Source: Clostridiales bacterium
GTDB lineage: Bacteria > Bacillota > Clostridia > Monoglobales > Monoglobaceae
NCBI GenBank assembly: GCA_016303265.1
Contig: JAEDLZ010000049.1
Coordinates: forward strand, 1-10,099
Direction of reading: 5' to 3'
Length of the DNA stretch: 10,099 bases
Shown: piece by piece, positions 1-7,700 of the stretch
Layout: the number at the start of each line of letters is the position of its first letter
Numbering within the stretch: position 1 is the stretch's first letter
Position numbers and translations under genes: made by a program
The notes under the pieces: model-generated
Database searches by the model: none
Told to the model about the DNA's origin: nothing
What the model saw: only the letters and a program-made list of their open reading frames with translations

Positions 1-1
1 G

Positions 2-151
2 AAAGATATGCTTCAGATGAGCTCCTATGCCGTGCGCAAGCTTATTGAAGACAACCACATTCCTACACTTGAGTGCGGCAAGGGCAAAATCGTTGTCCTG
101 CGCTCCACATTTGACGAGTTCCTGCAGAACAAGTACGGGTACATAGCTTAA
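2..151 (+). CDS. Excisionase/MerR-like helix-turn-helix protein, C-terminal part (5' end outside window)
   Basis: Only the last 49 codons are present; the frame is open to the left edge and stops with TAA at 149-151. The visible protein has the pattern of small excisionase-type DNA-binding domains: a helix pair (KDMLQMSSYAVRKLIEDN), then a hairpin-like stretch with IPTLECG, then a final helix (RSTFDEFLQNKYG). Known proteins of this type (Tn916 Xis-like, 'excisionase family DNA-binding') are about 60-90 residues long, bind DNA at element ends and direct excision. An ATG lies at 8-10, but codons continue upstream and no ribosome binding site can be judged so near the edge. A terminator follows 19 bases after the stop, so this gene probably ends its own transcript. 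It could equally be a small regulator unrelated to excision. Confidence 0.6.
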   Translation, partial: KDMLQMSSYAVRKLIEDNHIPTLECGKGKIVVLRSTFDEFLQNKYGYIA

Positions 152-169
152 CTTAATATTCTTTAGAAG

Positions 170-205
170 GCTCTTCACAGAATTTCTGTGGAGGGCTTTT
201 GTTTT
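170..205 (+). terminator. Rho-independent terminator after the Xis-like gene
   Basis: The arms GCTCTTCACAG (170-180) and CTGTGGAGGGC (186-196) pair over 11 positions, two of them G-U, around the loop AATTT. TTTTGTTTT follows. It lies 19 bases after the stop of the Xis-like gene. Confidence 0.85.
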
Positions 206-224
206 AGCATAGGGTTCTGTTATC

Positions 225-264
225 AAAACGCAAGCTCTTTTTAGTCAAGCTTGCTTTTCGTTTT
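225..264 (+). terminator. Second stem-loop with T-rich tail
   Basis: GCAAGCT (230-236) pairs perfectly with AGCTTGC (248-254) across an 11-base loop, followed by TTTTCGTTTT. The flanking AAAACG (225-230) and CGTTTT (259-264) are also complementary, so the stem can be drawn two ways and could act on either strand. It may be a back-up terminator for the left gene or a terminator for leftward transcripts. Confidence 0.55.
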
Positions 265-300
265 ATTTGAGGTTTTTCCGTTTTCTTTGCGACATCCTAC

Positions 301-350
301 GTGAATTATTTTCACCTTACCGCTGAGAACCGGTAACGAGCCCCCCACCC
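301..350 (+). other. Candidate transfer origin (oriT) of RSF1010/MobQ-like layout
   Basis: Two inverted repeats lie back to back: GTGAA-5-TTCAC (301-315) and TTACCG-8-CGGTAA (317-336). They are followed at once by CGAGCCCCCCACCC (337-350). From memory, the RSF1010 oriT has an inverted repeat containing GAGAAACCGGTAA followed by a G/C-rich nick region beginning with a GCGCCC-like core. Here GAGAACCGGTAA (325-336) is followed by GAGCCCCCC, the same order and very similar bases. This family of origins is used by MobA/MobL (MobQ) relaxases, which are common on Clostridia elements. No relaxase gene is visible in the window, so the enzyme would have to lie to the left or act in trans. The nick position is not assigned. 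Confidence 0.45.
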
Positions 351-354
351 TAAT

Positions 355-383
355 TTGTCAAAAAACTATATTTATAATATACG
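355..383 (+). promoter_or_regulatory. Candidate sigma-70-type promoter upstream of the structured leader
   Basis: TTGTCA (355-360; 5 of 6 to the -35 consensus) is separated by exactly 17 bases from TATACG (378-383; 4 of 6 to the -10 consensus) in a very AT-rich setting. Transcription would start near 390 and run into the stem-loops at 394-529. The perfect TATAAT at 373-378 is only 12 bases from TTGTCA, so it would need a different -35, and none is obvious. Confidence 0.45.
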
Positions 384-393
384 TGCGGGAGAA

Positions 394-428
394 GGCGTGA
401 AGCATTACGAAGACTTTAGTTACACGCC
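394..428 (+). repeat. Inverted repeat GGCGTG/CACGCC
   Basis: GGCGTG (394-399) and CACGCC (423-428) are perfect complements around a 23-base interval. Pairing can extend inward (GAA against TTA) with one bulged base. It is the first stem of the putative leader RNA, or a protein or primase site in single-stranded DNA. Confidence 0.5.
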
Positions 429-433
429 GATGG

Positions 434-484
434 AGCCCCTTCCCAAAATTGCCTTTTAATTGCGGGGCTTTTCGGAACGAAAAG
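434..484 (+). repeat. Two overlapping, mutually exclusive stem-loops
   Basis: AGCCCC (434-439) can pair with GGGGCT (464-469), which is followed by TTTTC as in a terminator. CTTTTCG (468-474) can instead pair perfectly with CGAAAAG (478-484) across the 3-base loop GAA, and TTTT follows this hairpin too. The two pairings share bases 468-469, so they compete at their junction, as terminator and anti-terminator elements do. Confidence 0.5.
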
Positions 485-503
485 TTTTGCAATCACGAGG
501 GGT

Positions 504-538
504 GTGGGGGCGAGTGGGTTAGCCCCCACTTCTTTTTT
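504..538 (+). terminator. Strong rho-independent terminator
   Basis: GTGGGGGC (504-511) pairs perfectly with GCCCCCAC (522-529) across a 10-base loop. The tail is TTCTTTTTT (530-538). It lies in a gene-free stretch and would end a transcript from the promoter-like site at 355-383. Confidence 0.8.
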
Positions 539-665
539 CGCTTCCTTTTTTCTTTAAGATTCCGAAACAGTAATCATTACACTCAATTAAATTTACTAAA
601 AATAATTAAGTCGTTTTGTTTGCAATTCTCATCAAACATATTCGTATTAAAGGAACAATTTTGTT
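539..665 (+). promoter_or_regulatory. AT-rich leader before the primase gene
   Basis: This short gene-free interval between the terminator and the primase ribosome binding site is very AT-rich. The primase promoter should lie here if the upstream terminator is efficient. The best pairing I found is weak: TTGCAA (620-625) with TATTAA (645-650) at 19-base spacing. No operator or repeat was seen. Confidence 0.25.
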
Positions 666-671
666 AAGGAG
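666..671 (+). promoter_or_regulatory. Ribosome binding site that fixes the primase start
   Basis: AAGGAG (666-671) directly abuts an ATG at 672, which leaves no spacing. The in-frame ATG at 678 sits 6 bases after it and is the more likely start. Confidence 0.75.
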
Positions 672-677
672 ATGCGA

Positions 678-2213
678 ATGAACGATTACTATAACGAAAA
701 AATCAAATTGCTTGAGTTGAACTACAGCGAATTCTCCCCTACGGAATATTATCGTATGATGTTTCCTAACGGTTCTTTTCAAATGCCAAAAGAGTCGAAC
801 GGAGACTATAAGCCAAACGGTATTCTACAATTCCGTTGTAAGGGCGAAGAGAAAGGAAAAATGCACAGCCGAATTATCAATGATGACCACAAAACAATCG
901 ATGACTGTCTCAAAGGAAACGATGAGTACAAAAATATAGATTTTGCTATTATTTCCGGTTGTGCTTATATCGGTCGCAGAAGAATATCGAAAAACGTACG
1001 GATGTGTTACGCAATAATAATTGACGTTGATTCCGTGAATAAGAACAATTTGATAAGTCTTTTAGGAATGTGTACAAATGATATTGTCCCTATGCCGACC
1101 GCAATTGTCGTTTCCGGAAACGGCGTACACGTTGTTTACATGCTGGACGAGCCTATTCCTACATATCCGGAAACCCTTGACGCTTTAAGCGACTTAAAAG
1201 CTATTCTTTCAAGAAAGCTATGGAACGAAAAAACAAGCACTGACTCTAAAATTCAATACCAAGGCATTACCCAAGGATACCGAATGGTAGGAACCAAAAC
1301 AAAGCGAGGTCATGTCACCCGAGCGTTTAAAGTCGGAAACAAAGTCAGTATAGATGAATTGTTAAGCGTCTTGGAAAACATAAGCGAATATCCTTTAGGA
1401 AAAAAAGAACGAAAGAGCAAAACCTTTTCAAAGAGAATATTAAAATGTCTTAAAAATCGAAACCTCTACGAAGAGATGACAAAAACCCTTTGCGACGACA
1501 TTACTCACGTCTCTTTAGAAGAAGCAAAAGTTAAGTGGCCTGATTGGTACGAAAAACGAATTGTTAACAAGGAAGCTCCCGGTCATTATATTTGCGGTAA
1601 GGGACTTTATACTTGGTGGTTAGAAACGATAAGCTCCAAGAAAAACGTCCATGTCGGCAATCGCAGAAACTGTATGTATTGCCTTGCCGCATTTGCCCAA
1701 AAATGCGACGTTCCCGAAGAAGAACTAACCAAAGACCTTGAAAACCTGTTCGGATTTTATCAATCGCTTTCAACGTGTAAAGAAGATGAGTTTACTGTTG
1801 AAGATATGAAATCCGCCATCAATTCTTTCAGGCAAAGCGATTTAACAAGAATGACAAAGAAACGGGTACATACTCTTACGGGAATAAATATTTCATCAAA
1901 GGAAAAGACTAAGCCCCGTAAAAATCGCAGTGAGCATCTTAAATACTGCCGTGCCAAGCGTGATTCAAACTATACAAACGGTACGCATTGGTACGACAGA
2001 GGTGGCAGACCGTCCAAAGAAGCCGTTATCAGCGATTATTTATGTAATCACCCGGACGTTAAAAACGTAGCTCAAATCGCCAAGGAATGCAACGTGAGCC
2101 GACAAACAGTATACAACTATATCAACAAAAAAAAGGCTCTTACTCATCAGACCGATAATTATGACAAGGAGTCCGACTCACCTGTTGATACTATCGAACA
2201 GCACATTGAATAG
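678..2213 (+). CDS. Archaeo-eukaryotic-type primase with C-terminal helix-turn-helix
   Basis: This is probably the element's primase (replication protein), making primers for replication or for copying transferred single strands. Numbering is from the ATG at 672; the ribosome binding site favours the ATG at 678, giving 511 residues. Primase-superfamily signs are the acidic pair in IIIDVD (115-120), the histidine motif SGNGVHVVY (148-156) and the downstream RMVGT (204-208). The middle part (about 300-390), with YICGKGLYTWWL and VGNRRNCMYCLAAFA, resembles the helical C-terminal domain common in Firmicutes primases. A resolvase-like helix-turn-helix follows: GRPSKE at 445-450 and a predicted recognition helix in VSRQTVYNYI (475-484). 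The domain order suggests a primase tethered to a specific DNA site, perhaps in the structured region just upstream. The helicase gene follows after 60 bases, probably in one operon. The family call is good; the helix-turn-helix target is inference. Confidence 0.75.
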   Translation: MNDYYNEKIKLLELNYSEFSPTEYYRMMFPNGSFQMPKESNGDYKPNGILQFRCKGEEKGKMHSRIINDDHKTIDDCLKGNDEYKNIDFAIISGCAYIGRRRISKNVRMCYAIIIDVDSVNKNNLISLLGMCTNDIVPMPTAIVVSGNGVHVVYMLDEPIPTYPETLDALSDLKAILSRKLWNEKTSTDSKIQYQGITQGYRMVGTKTKRGHVTRAFKVGNKVSIDELLSVLENISEYPLGKKERKSKTFSKRILKCLKNRNLYEEMTKTLCDDITHVSLEEAKVKWPDWYEKRIVNKEAPGHYICGKGLYTWWLETISSKKNVHVGNRRNCMYCLAAFAQKCDVPEEELTKDLENLFGFYQSLSTCKEDEFTVEDMKSAINSFRQSDLTRMTKKRVHTLTGINISSKEKTKPRKNRSEHLKYCRAKRDSNYTNGTHWYDRGGRPSKEAVISDYLCNHPDVKNVAQIAKECNVSRQTVYNYINKKKALTHQTDNYDKESDSPVDTIEQHIE

Positions 2214-2273
2214 ATATGGCACATTTTTTCACACTATCAATCTAAATTAAGCAAAAGAAAGGAAAATACCAAT

Positions 2274-4529
2274 ATGAATAAAAAAATTACAATTTATGCT
2301 GCATACGAAAAAACAGTATACAGGGATGATACTACCGGTTATAAAATTATAAAGGTAAAATTAACAGACCCATCCAAAGATATACTCGACGCTTTCGACA
2401 ATCGCCTCACCATATTCGCAAAAGGTTATATTTCCGATTCACTATTCGTCTATCCCCTCAAGTTTGTCGGAACGATTTCAGGCAACAAATACGGCAAGAC
2501 TCTTGATTTCTGTTCAGTCGAACCAACCTCAGACCAACGCGATAAAGCCATTGAGTTTTTGAGCTCAAATCATTTTTACGGCGTTTCTAAAAAAATAGCC
2601 GAAAGTATCCTTGACACCGTCGGAGAAGATATTTTTGATTTTCCGCTTAAACAGACAAAAGAAGAATCGATAGAAATATTATGCTCAATTAAAGGTATAG
2701 GCAAAAAGGTTGCCGAAAACATAGTTAACGTTTTATTCGATTCACAGCTTTCCAAAACAATATTTGATTATATCGCTAATTACGGCGGAAAATTTGCAAA
2801 TTCGGAAAAGCTGTTAAAGCTTTATGGAAAAAACGCAATCGAAGAATTGAATAAAAACCCATATAAAATCGGCCCGGAGATAGGTCTATCTTTCCTTAGC
2901 TGCGACAGAATAGCCAGAGACAACGGGATTCAATATAACGACACGGAAAGATTACAATATCTTATTAAAAGGGCCTTTATAGAAGACTGGGTTAACGGAA
3001 ATTCACATCCGGATATCAACACAATAATCAGTTATGTAAATGATTATTCCGCAAAACGTTCTGCTTTCCCCGATAAATGCTTCGAGGAAAAGGACATAAT
3101 CGGAAGATGTTATTGTACGCCCGGAATTACCGTTGATTATGCTGATACACCTGATAGTGATTACACAGACGAAGATTCCTGTTGTGATAAATTTTATCTG
3201 AACGCCTCATATGAAAATCAATTAAATATTGTTACAAATGTCCGGCGAATACAACGTAAGAGGAATTCTGTTTACAGAAAATATATTAACATAAACAAAG
3301 TGATAGCTGAATGTGAGGAAGAATTAAAAATAAAATACAGCGAACAGCAAAAGAAATGCTTCAATTTTCTTTCCTCTACCGGCATCAAAATATTAACAGG
3401 CGGACCCGGCACCGGGAAATCCACTGTAATAAACGGATTGATACACGCTTACCAAACGCTTAATCCGTACTCAAAAATCGCTTTGATGGCTCCAACCGGC
3501 AGGGCAGCTCAACGAATGAGAGAAATTACAGGATTAAAAGCAGGTACAATCCACAAAACTCTGAAAATAAAACCGTTTGAAACAAATGATTTTATATTTG
3601 AGGCTTCTTATATTCATGATTTTCCTGCAGGCTTGATTATTATTGACGAAGCCTCGATGCTTGATGAACAGCTCGCCGCTGTAATGCTCTCGTGCTTCAG
3701 GGAAGATTCCACCGTTATACTTGTAGGCGATATTGACCAGCTACCGTCCGTAGGAGCCGGAAAAGTATTGGAAGATTTAATGAAATGTAAAGTGGACGAC
3801 GAACCTCTCGAAAGAGTAAATCTCATTGTAAATTACAGGCAAAAAGGTAAAGCAACCATTATCAAAAACGCAAATCTTATCAACTCAGGTGACGGAAACA
3901 TTGAAACGGACGAAAGCTTTATTTATAACGTTGTAAACACAGACGAGGAATTAAAAGAATGCGCAGTTAAAGCTTTTCTCTTGTGCTATGACAGCGATAA
4001 TCCGTTCAGCGTTCAAATTCTTTGCCCTAAAAACAAGGGTATTGCCGGCGTCAAAGAATTAAATACAGAATTTCAGAATTATATCAACGGAGACAAGTCC
4101 AATATTCTGTCCGGCAAAGATTATAAATTTAAAATCGGGGATAAAGTTATGGCTACGGTCAACAACTACGAGTCGGAATATGTCAATGGCGATATCGGAA
4201 TAATTAAAAGCTGCAACTCTAAGTCCTTCACAGTAGATTTCAGCGGCCGTTCGGTTGTTGTTGATAAAGCTCAGAAAGATGATTTCCAGCTGGCATACGC
4301 AACAACAATTCACAAATCGCAAGGAAGTCAATATGACACAGTTATTATTTGTCTACCGAAAGATTCTGACGGAATGATGTACAGAAATCTGCTTTACACC
4401 GCCATAACAAGAGCACAAAAACAGGTTTTTCTTTATTCCGCCGAGGGCAATGTCGAAAAGGCCGCCGAAAGAACAATCAGCGACCGTATATCGGACTTAG
4501 ATGAAATGTTTGATAAAAAGAGCCTTTGA
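2274..4529 (+). CDS. RecD2/TraA-like SF1B DNA helicase
   Basis: An ATP-dependent 5'-3' DNA helicase by family, 751 residues, close to the usual length of RecD2-type proteins. The N-terminus (about 1-85) looks like the OB-type domain of this family. Helix-hairpin-helix repeats follow, clearest in SIKGIGKKVAENIV (138-151). Motor motifs appear in order: Walker A GGPGTGKST (376-384), motif Ia APTGRAAQRM (406-415), AGTIHKTL (423-430), Walker B IIIDEASMLD (455-464), motif III GDIDQLPSVGAG (485-496), NYRQ (520-523), and the C-terminal UvrD_C_2 signatures YATTIHKSQG (675-684) and YTAITRAQ (708-715). About 90 residues between the helix-hairpin-helix region and Walker A (roughly 245-350) are rich in acidic residues and cysteines and look less conserved. 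The AAAGGA site at 2258-2263 supports the start. Pairing with a primase suggests replication or post-transfer processing of the element rather than general repair. Confidence 0.85.
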   Translation: MNKKITIYAAYEKTVYRDDTTGYKIIKVKLTDPSKDILDAFDNRLTIFAKGYISDSLFVYPLKFVGTISGNKYGKTLDFCSVEPTSDQRDKAIEFLSSNHFYGVSKKIAESILDTVGEDIFDFPLKQTKEESIEILCSIKGIGKKVAENIVNVLFDSQLSKTIFDYIANYGGKFANSEKLLKLYGKNAIEELNKNPYKIGPEIGLSFLSCDRIARDNGIQYNDTERLQYLIKRAFIEDWVNGNSHPDINTIISYVNDYSAKRSAFPDKCFEEKDIIGRCYCTPGITVDYADTPDSDYTDEDSCCDKFYLNASYENQLNIVTNVRRIQRKRNSVYRKYININKVIAECEEELKIKYSEQQKKCFNFLSSTGIKILTGGPGTGKSTVINGLIHAYQTLNPYSKIALMAPTGRAAQRMREITGLKAGTIHKTLKIKPFETNDFIFEASYIHDFPAGLIIIDEASMLDEQLAAVMLSCFREDSTVILVGDIDQLPSVGAGKVLEDLMKCKVDDEPLERVNLIVNYRQKGKATIIKNANLINSGDGNIETDESFIYNVVNTDEELKECAVKAFLLCYDSDNPFSVQILCPKNKGIAGVKELNTEFQNYINGDKSNILSGKDYKFKIGDKVMATVNNYESEYVNGDIGIIKSCNSKSFTVDFSGRSVVVDKAQKDDFQLAYATTIHKSQGSQYDTVIICLPKDSDGMMYRNLLYTAITRAQKQVFLYSAEGNVEKAAERTISDRISDLDEMFDKKSL

Positions 4530-4699
4530 GTTGATATAATACCGATTGTAGTTTTATTCGAAATAACAACTGTGTGCAAAACCTTAATCATTTCAATTTT
4601 GCTTTTCTCATTTTTTCATAAGAAAATACAATGATAATGCTTCCGGCAGAAAATTAGATTTGCCTTACTGACAAACCATTTTGATACCTATTAAATTAT
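4530..4699. other. Gene-free gap between convergent operons
   Basis: This AT-rich 170-base stretch after the helicase stop has no credible reading frame. A weak AT-only inverted repeat, TTTTCT (4603-4608) with AGAAAA (4621-4626), is present. A TATAAT near 4535-4540 has no convincing -35 partner. No attachment site or repeat matching another part of the window was found. Confidence 0.4.
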
Positions 4700-4734
4700 T
4701 CACAGGCCACATCGTACTGCGAAGCGGCCTGTGA
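4700..4734. terminator. Shared hairpin terminator between convergent genes
   Basis: TCACAGGCC (4700-4708) and GGCCTGTGA (4726-4734) form a perfect 9-bp stem. On the minus strand it begins 2 bases after the stop codon of the nuclease-helicase gene. On the plus strand it follows the RecD-like gene and has the tail TTTTA. The T-tracts are modest on both sides, so it probably ends both transcripts but not equally well. Confidence 0.75.
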
Positions 4735-4736
4735 TT

Positions 4737-7700
4737 TTATCCAAACAACTCATCTATCTTTTCTTGCAGAGTGCCTTCCTTTGAATATACAAGAGCATCG
4801 GCCTGACGGAAATTATGTTCGGTTATACTGTTGTCTTTGTCAAATCCAAGAATAAACCGTAATGCTATTCTGTAGATTATCTCTGTCGGGGCAAGTCCGT
4901 AAACCTGCTTTGCAAAAATATGCTGCAAACGTTCGGTGCTATCCGGATAAATCGCTTTAATTGATTCGCTGTTATAAAGCCGTTTTACAATTTCCGTAAT
5001 ATAAAGGCCTGACTTCATATACATATCAATGAACGTCTTATCGGGATTGTCAAAACAGCCGGGATTCTCAACCTCAAGCATATTCACCATTTTCCGGACT
5101 ACCCATTTGGGCGTGTAAATCTGATTTGTTTTCTGTGGAGGAATATAGTCAAAAATGTCTTCCTTTTGGCTCTCGTCAAAGTAATCTGACAATTCTTCTC
5201 TTTTTCGCAGGAACTCTTTGACCGAATCGTTAAACACGACAGGGTCAAACAAGTTACCGTCAAAATGCTTGTTTTCACCTGTTTCGTTGTCGGTGTAATC
5301 ACCGCCGTCACGCAAAAATCGGAATTGTTCGAGAGTTATGCTTGTAACCTCTATAAACACATCATCAGGTATTATTGTATCAAATTTGGCGAGCGTAACT
5401 TCATCCGTTCCATATGCCATCAAGAAAGACGGAATAGTTCTTGAAAAGCCTCTGAGATGGTCTTTAACAGATGTTTCGATTCCCTTTTTGGCTTCCTCTC
5501 TTTTATGCGTTTCGATTGTCTCAACAACTTCCTTGCCCGATGACTGAACAAAGCTGTCAACGGATTCAGTAAGTGCCTGCTTGAGCTTCTCTGCGGCGTC
5601 CTGCTTGCGGCGGTCAAACTCTGCGTTTATTTGCTCAGCGTCGACAGATTCGTCCTCAAGAGCTTTTTTACGCTCATTCTCAAGCATATTGCTCTTTATC
5701 TTAAACTCTCCGTAAACCTTGTTTACGGCAATTTCTGCGTTCATTTTGAGCTTCTTTTCAAGCCGTTTCTTCTCTGACGGCTTCAGCATTTCGCCGTATT
5801 GATTATCGGCTGTTTCTATAATCGGTGCAACAGCCTGAGTGTTAAACAAAACCTTAAGTCTTTCAAACTCGTCATCGGTCGAATCCGGAGTTTCCGCCTT
5901 AATTTCATCAATCTTTTCGATAAGAGTCTGACCTATATCGGAATAAAGCTTATCACCGAATACTTCGGTAGCTTTGCCGATAACATAGTCCTCAGTCAAC
6001 GAGACCTCACCGTTATCATCAAGCGATAAATCGTTGCCGGTATCTTCGGTTATTCCAAGCTCGGCGTCCTTATCTTTTACAGGAGTGAAGCTGCCGATAA
6101 TATCAAGCACCTCCTGCGGAGCGTGGAAAACATTGGCAATATTTTGGAAAAGAAAGTCGCTCATAAAGCCACGCCGTACAACTTCCTGAGAACGGATTTT
6201 TCTCGGAATCGACATAACCTTCTCGGCGTCAAGCTCAACCATTTCACCGTCAGAGTCCTCACCTATGATAGGGAAGAAGTTGAGCAACTCTCTGATATTT
6301 TCTTTCCTCGTGTCGGCGTCTCCACGACCGTCGGCTGTCTTGCTGTTCAGGTCGTTTGCAAACTCCTCAAACACAGTAAGCGTTCTTGCCGGGTCAAAGT
6401 CAAAAACATAAGCATTCTGTTTGCGCAGAAACTGACCGTTCACATTAAACAGACAAGGGTTCTGCGCTCTGAAAGCAGCCTGCATATAAAGAGCAGGACT
6501 TTTCATATTGCTGAGCATAAGAACAGCTGTCCATTCAGGAATTGTAACACCTGTTGTAAGCTGTCCGACAGAAAGCGTAATAGTCTTTTCGGACCTTGAA
6601 ATTGCTTCCTTAACTTTATCATATGACTTCTGATTTTCATCGGCGTCGTCAAGTTTACCGTCACCTGCGGCAAGAATAATCTCATACTCGCTGAAAACCG
6701 GGTGTTCTTTCAGCTTCTTTGCGAGAGCTTTCGCACTGTCAACACGATTCAGTATCCAAAAAGTATGCTTTAATTCGTCCCGCAATTCCTGTGTTGAAAA
6801 CGGGAATTTCGTCTGAGTAGTCAAAGCATCAAGGAACCTGTCAACGGAAGCGTCATATACAAATCTGCCGTTTTTCGTCTCAAAAAATGTGTTGAGGTCA
6901 AAGGCGTATTCTTCTGTTTCGCCCTGTATTTCGACCCCTTGACTGAGCTCTTCTCTGACGATTTCAGACATCTGATAAGTGAACATATTAAGTCTCGGCA
7001 AATCAGCATAAGGATTGCCCTCTCCGTCCTCAGAGCAAAAATCTCTTTTTCTCTTCTGCTCATCCGCATATGTCCAGTTAAATATAGCCTCCTGCGGGAA
7101 CTTATCGTTTGCAAGAGCCTTGAACGGAGTTCCCGAAAGATGAAGTGTAAAATCACGCTTTACCTGATTGAAAGCAACATCTGTTTTATATGTATCGACG
7201 CCCTCGTGTGCCTCATCAACAATCAGAATATCCCAATGCATATCTGCAACTTCCTGCAGTTTTTCAAACTTTCCGCCGAAAGCAAGTGCACCTTTCATGT
7301 CCTGAAGGCTGACAAATTCTATGCAGTTATAATCTTCATCCATAACCGCATCAATATACTGAGAACGTGAAAGTACGCCTTTTCTGCCTTTTAGTGATTC
7401 TGTTTCACTAACGAAATAATATCCTGATTCCACACCGAGGAATTTTTCGTAATCGTCATACCACGAATTTGCTATTGCCGGACGGTTGGTAACTATCAGC
7501 ACATTTTTTGCATTCATTCTTTTGCAAAGGTCATAGGCGGCAAGAGTTTTACCGAATCTCGGTTTAGCATTCCAAAGGAACTCTGCGTTATCATGTGCTA
7601 AAGAATATTTATATGCTCTGTCGACGGCTTCTTCCTGCTCGGTACGCAGTTCATACGGGATAACCTCATCTAACTTTTTGAGGATGCCCCTGTTCTCACG

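Larger units (their letters stand above)
390..538 (+). ncRNA. Candidate structured small RNA or attenuated leader
   Basis: A promoter-like pair upstream, three stem-loops in a row and a strong terminator at the end define a possible transcript of about 150 bases with no convincing reading frame. Stem-loops are at 394-428, 434-484 (two mutually exclusive pairings) and 504-529. It could be a stand-alone regulatory RNA, or a leader that controls readthrough into the primase gene, whose start is 140 bases after the terminator. No known RNA family was recognised. Confidence 0.3.

Noticed and set aside
373..378. Perfect TATAAT as the -10 partner of TTGTCA at 355
   Set aside because: The spacing would be 12 bases, too short for sigma-70-type promoters. 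TATACG at 378 gives 17.
449..667. Open frame of 72 codons on the plus strand with a TTG start
   Set aside because: It crosses two stem-loops and a strong terminator, has no ribosome binding site and reads as low-complexity Phe/Asn-rich sequence. It is noncoding.
672..677. ATG at 672 as start of the primase
   Set aside because: It directly follows AAGGAG with no spacing; the in-frame ATG at 678 has the normal 6-base gap.
678..2213. HUH relaxase or rolling-circle Rep
   Set aside because: No histidine-hydrophobic-histidine motif with a downstream tyrosine pair was found. The DVD and SGNGVH motifs fit an AEP-type primase better.
4534..4540. TATAAT after the helicase as a promoter of a small gene
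   Set aside because: No reading frame or -35 element accompanies it.
6123..6599. Open frame of 158 codons opposite the helicase gene, and similar ones at 6939-7370 and 8838-9131
   Set aside because: They lie wholly opposite genes with clear conserved motifs, lack ribosome sites and show no recognisable domains.
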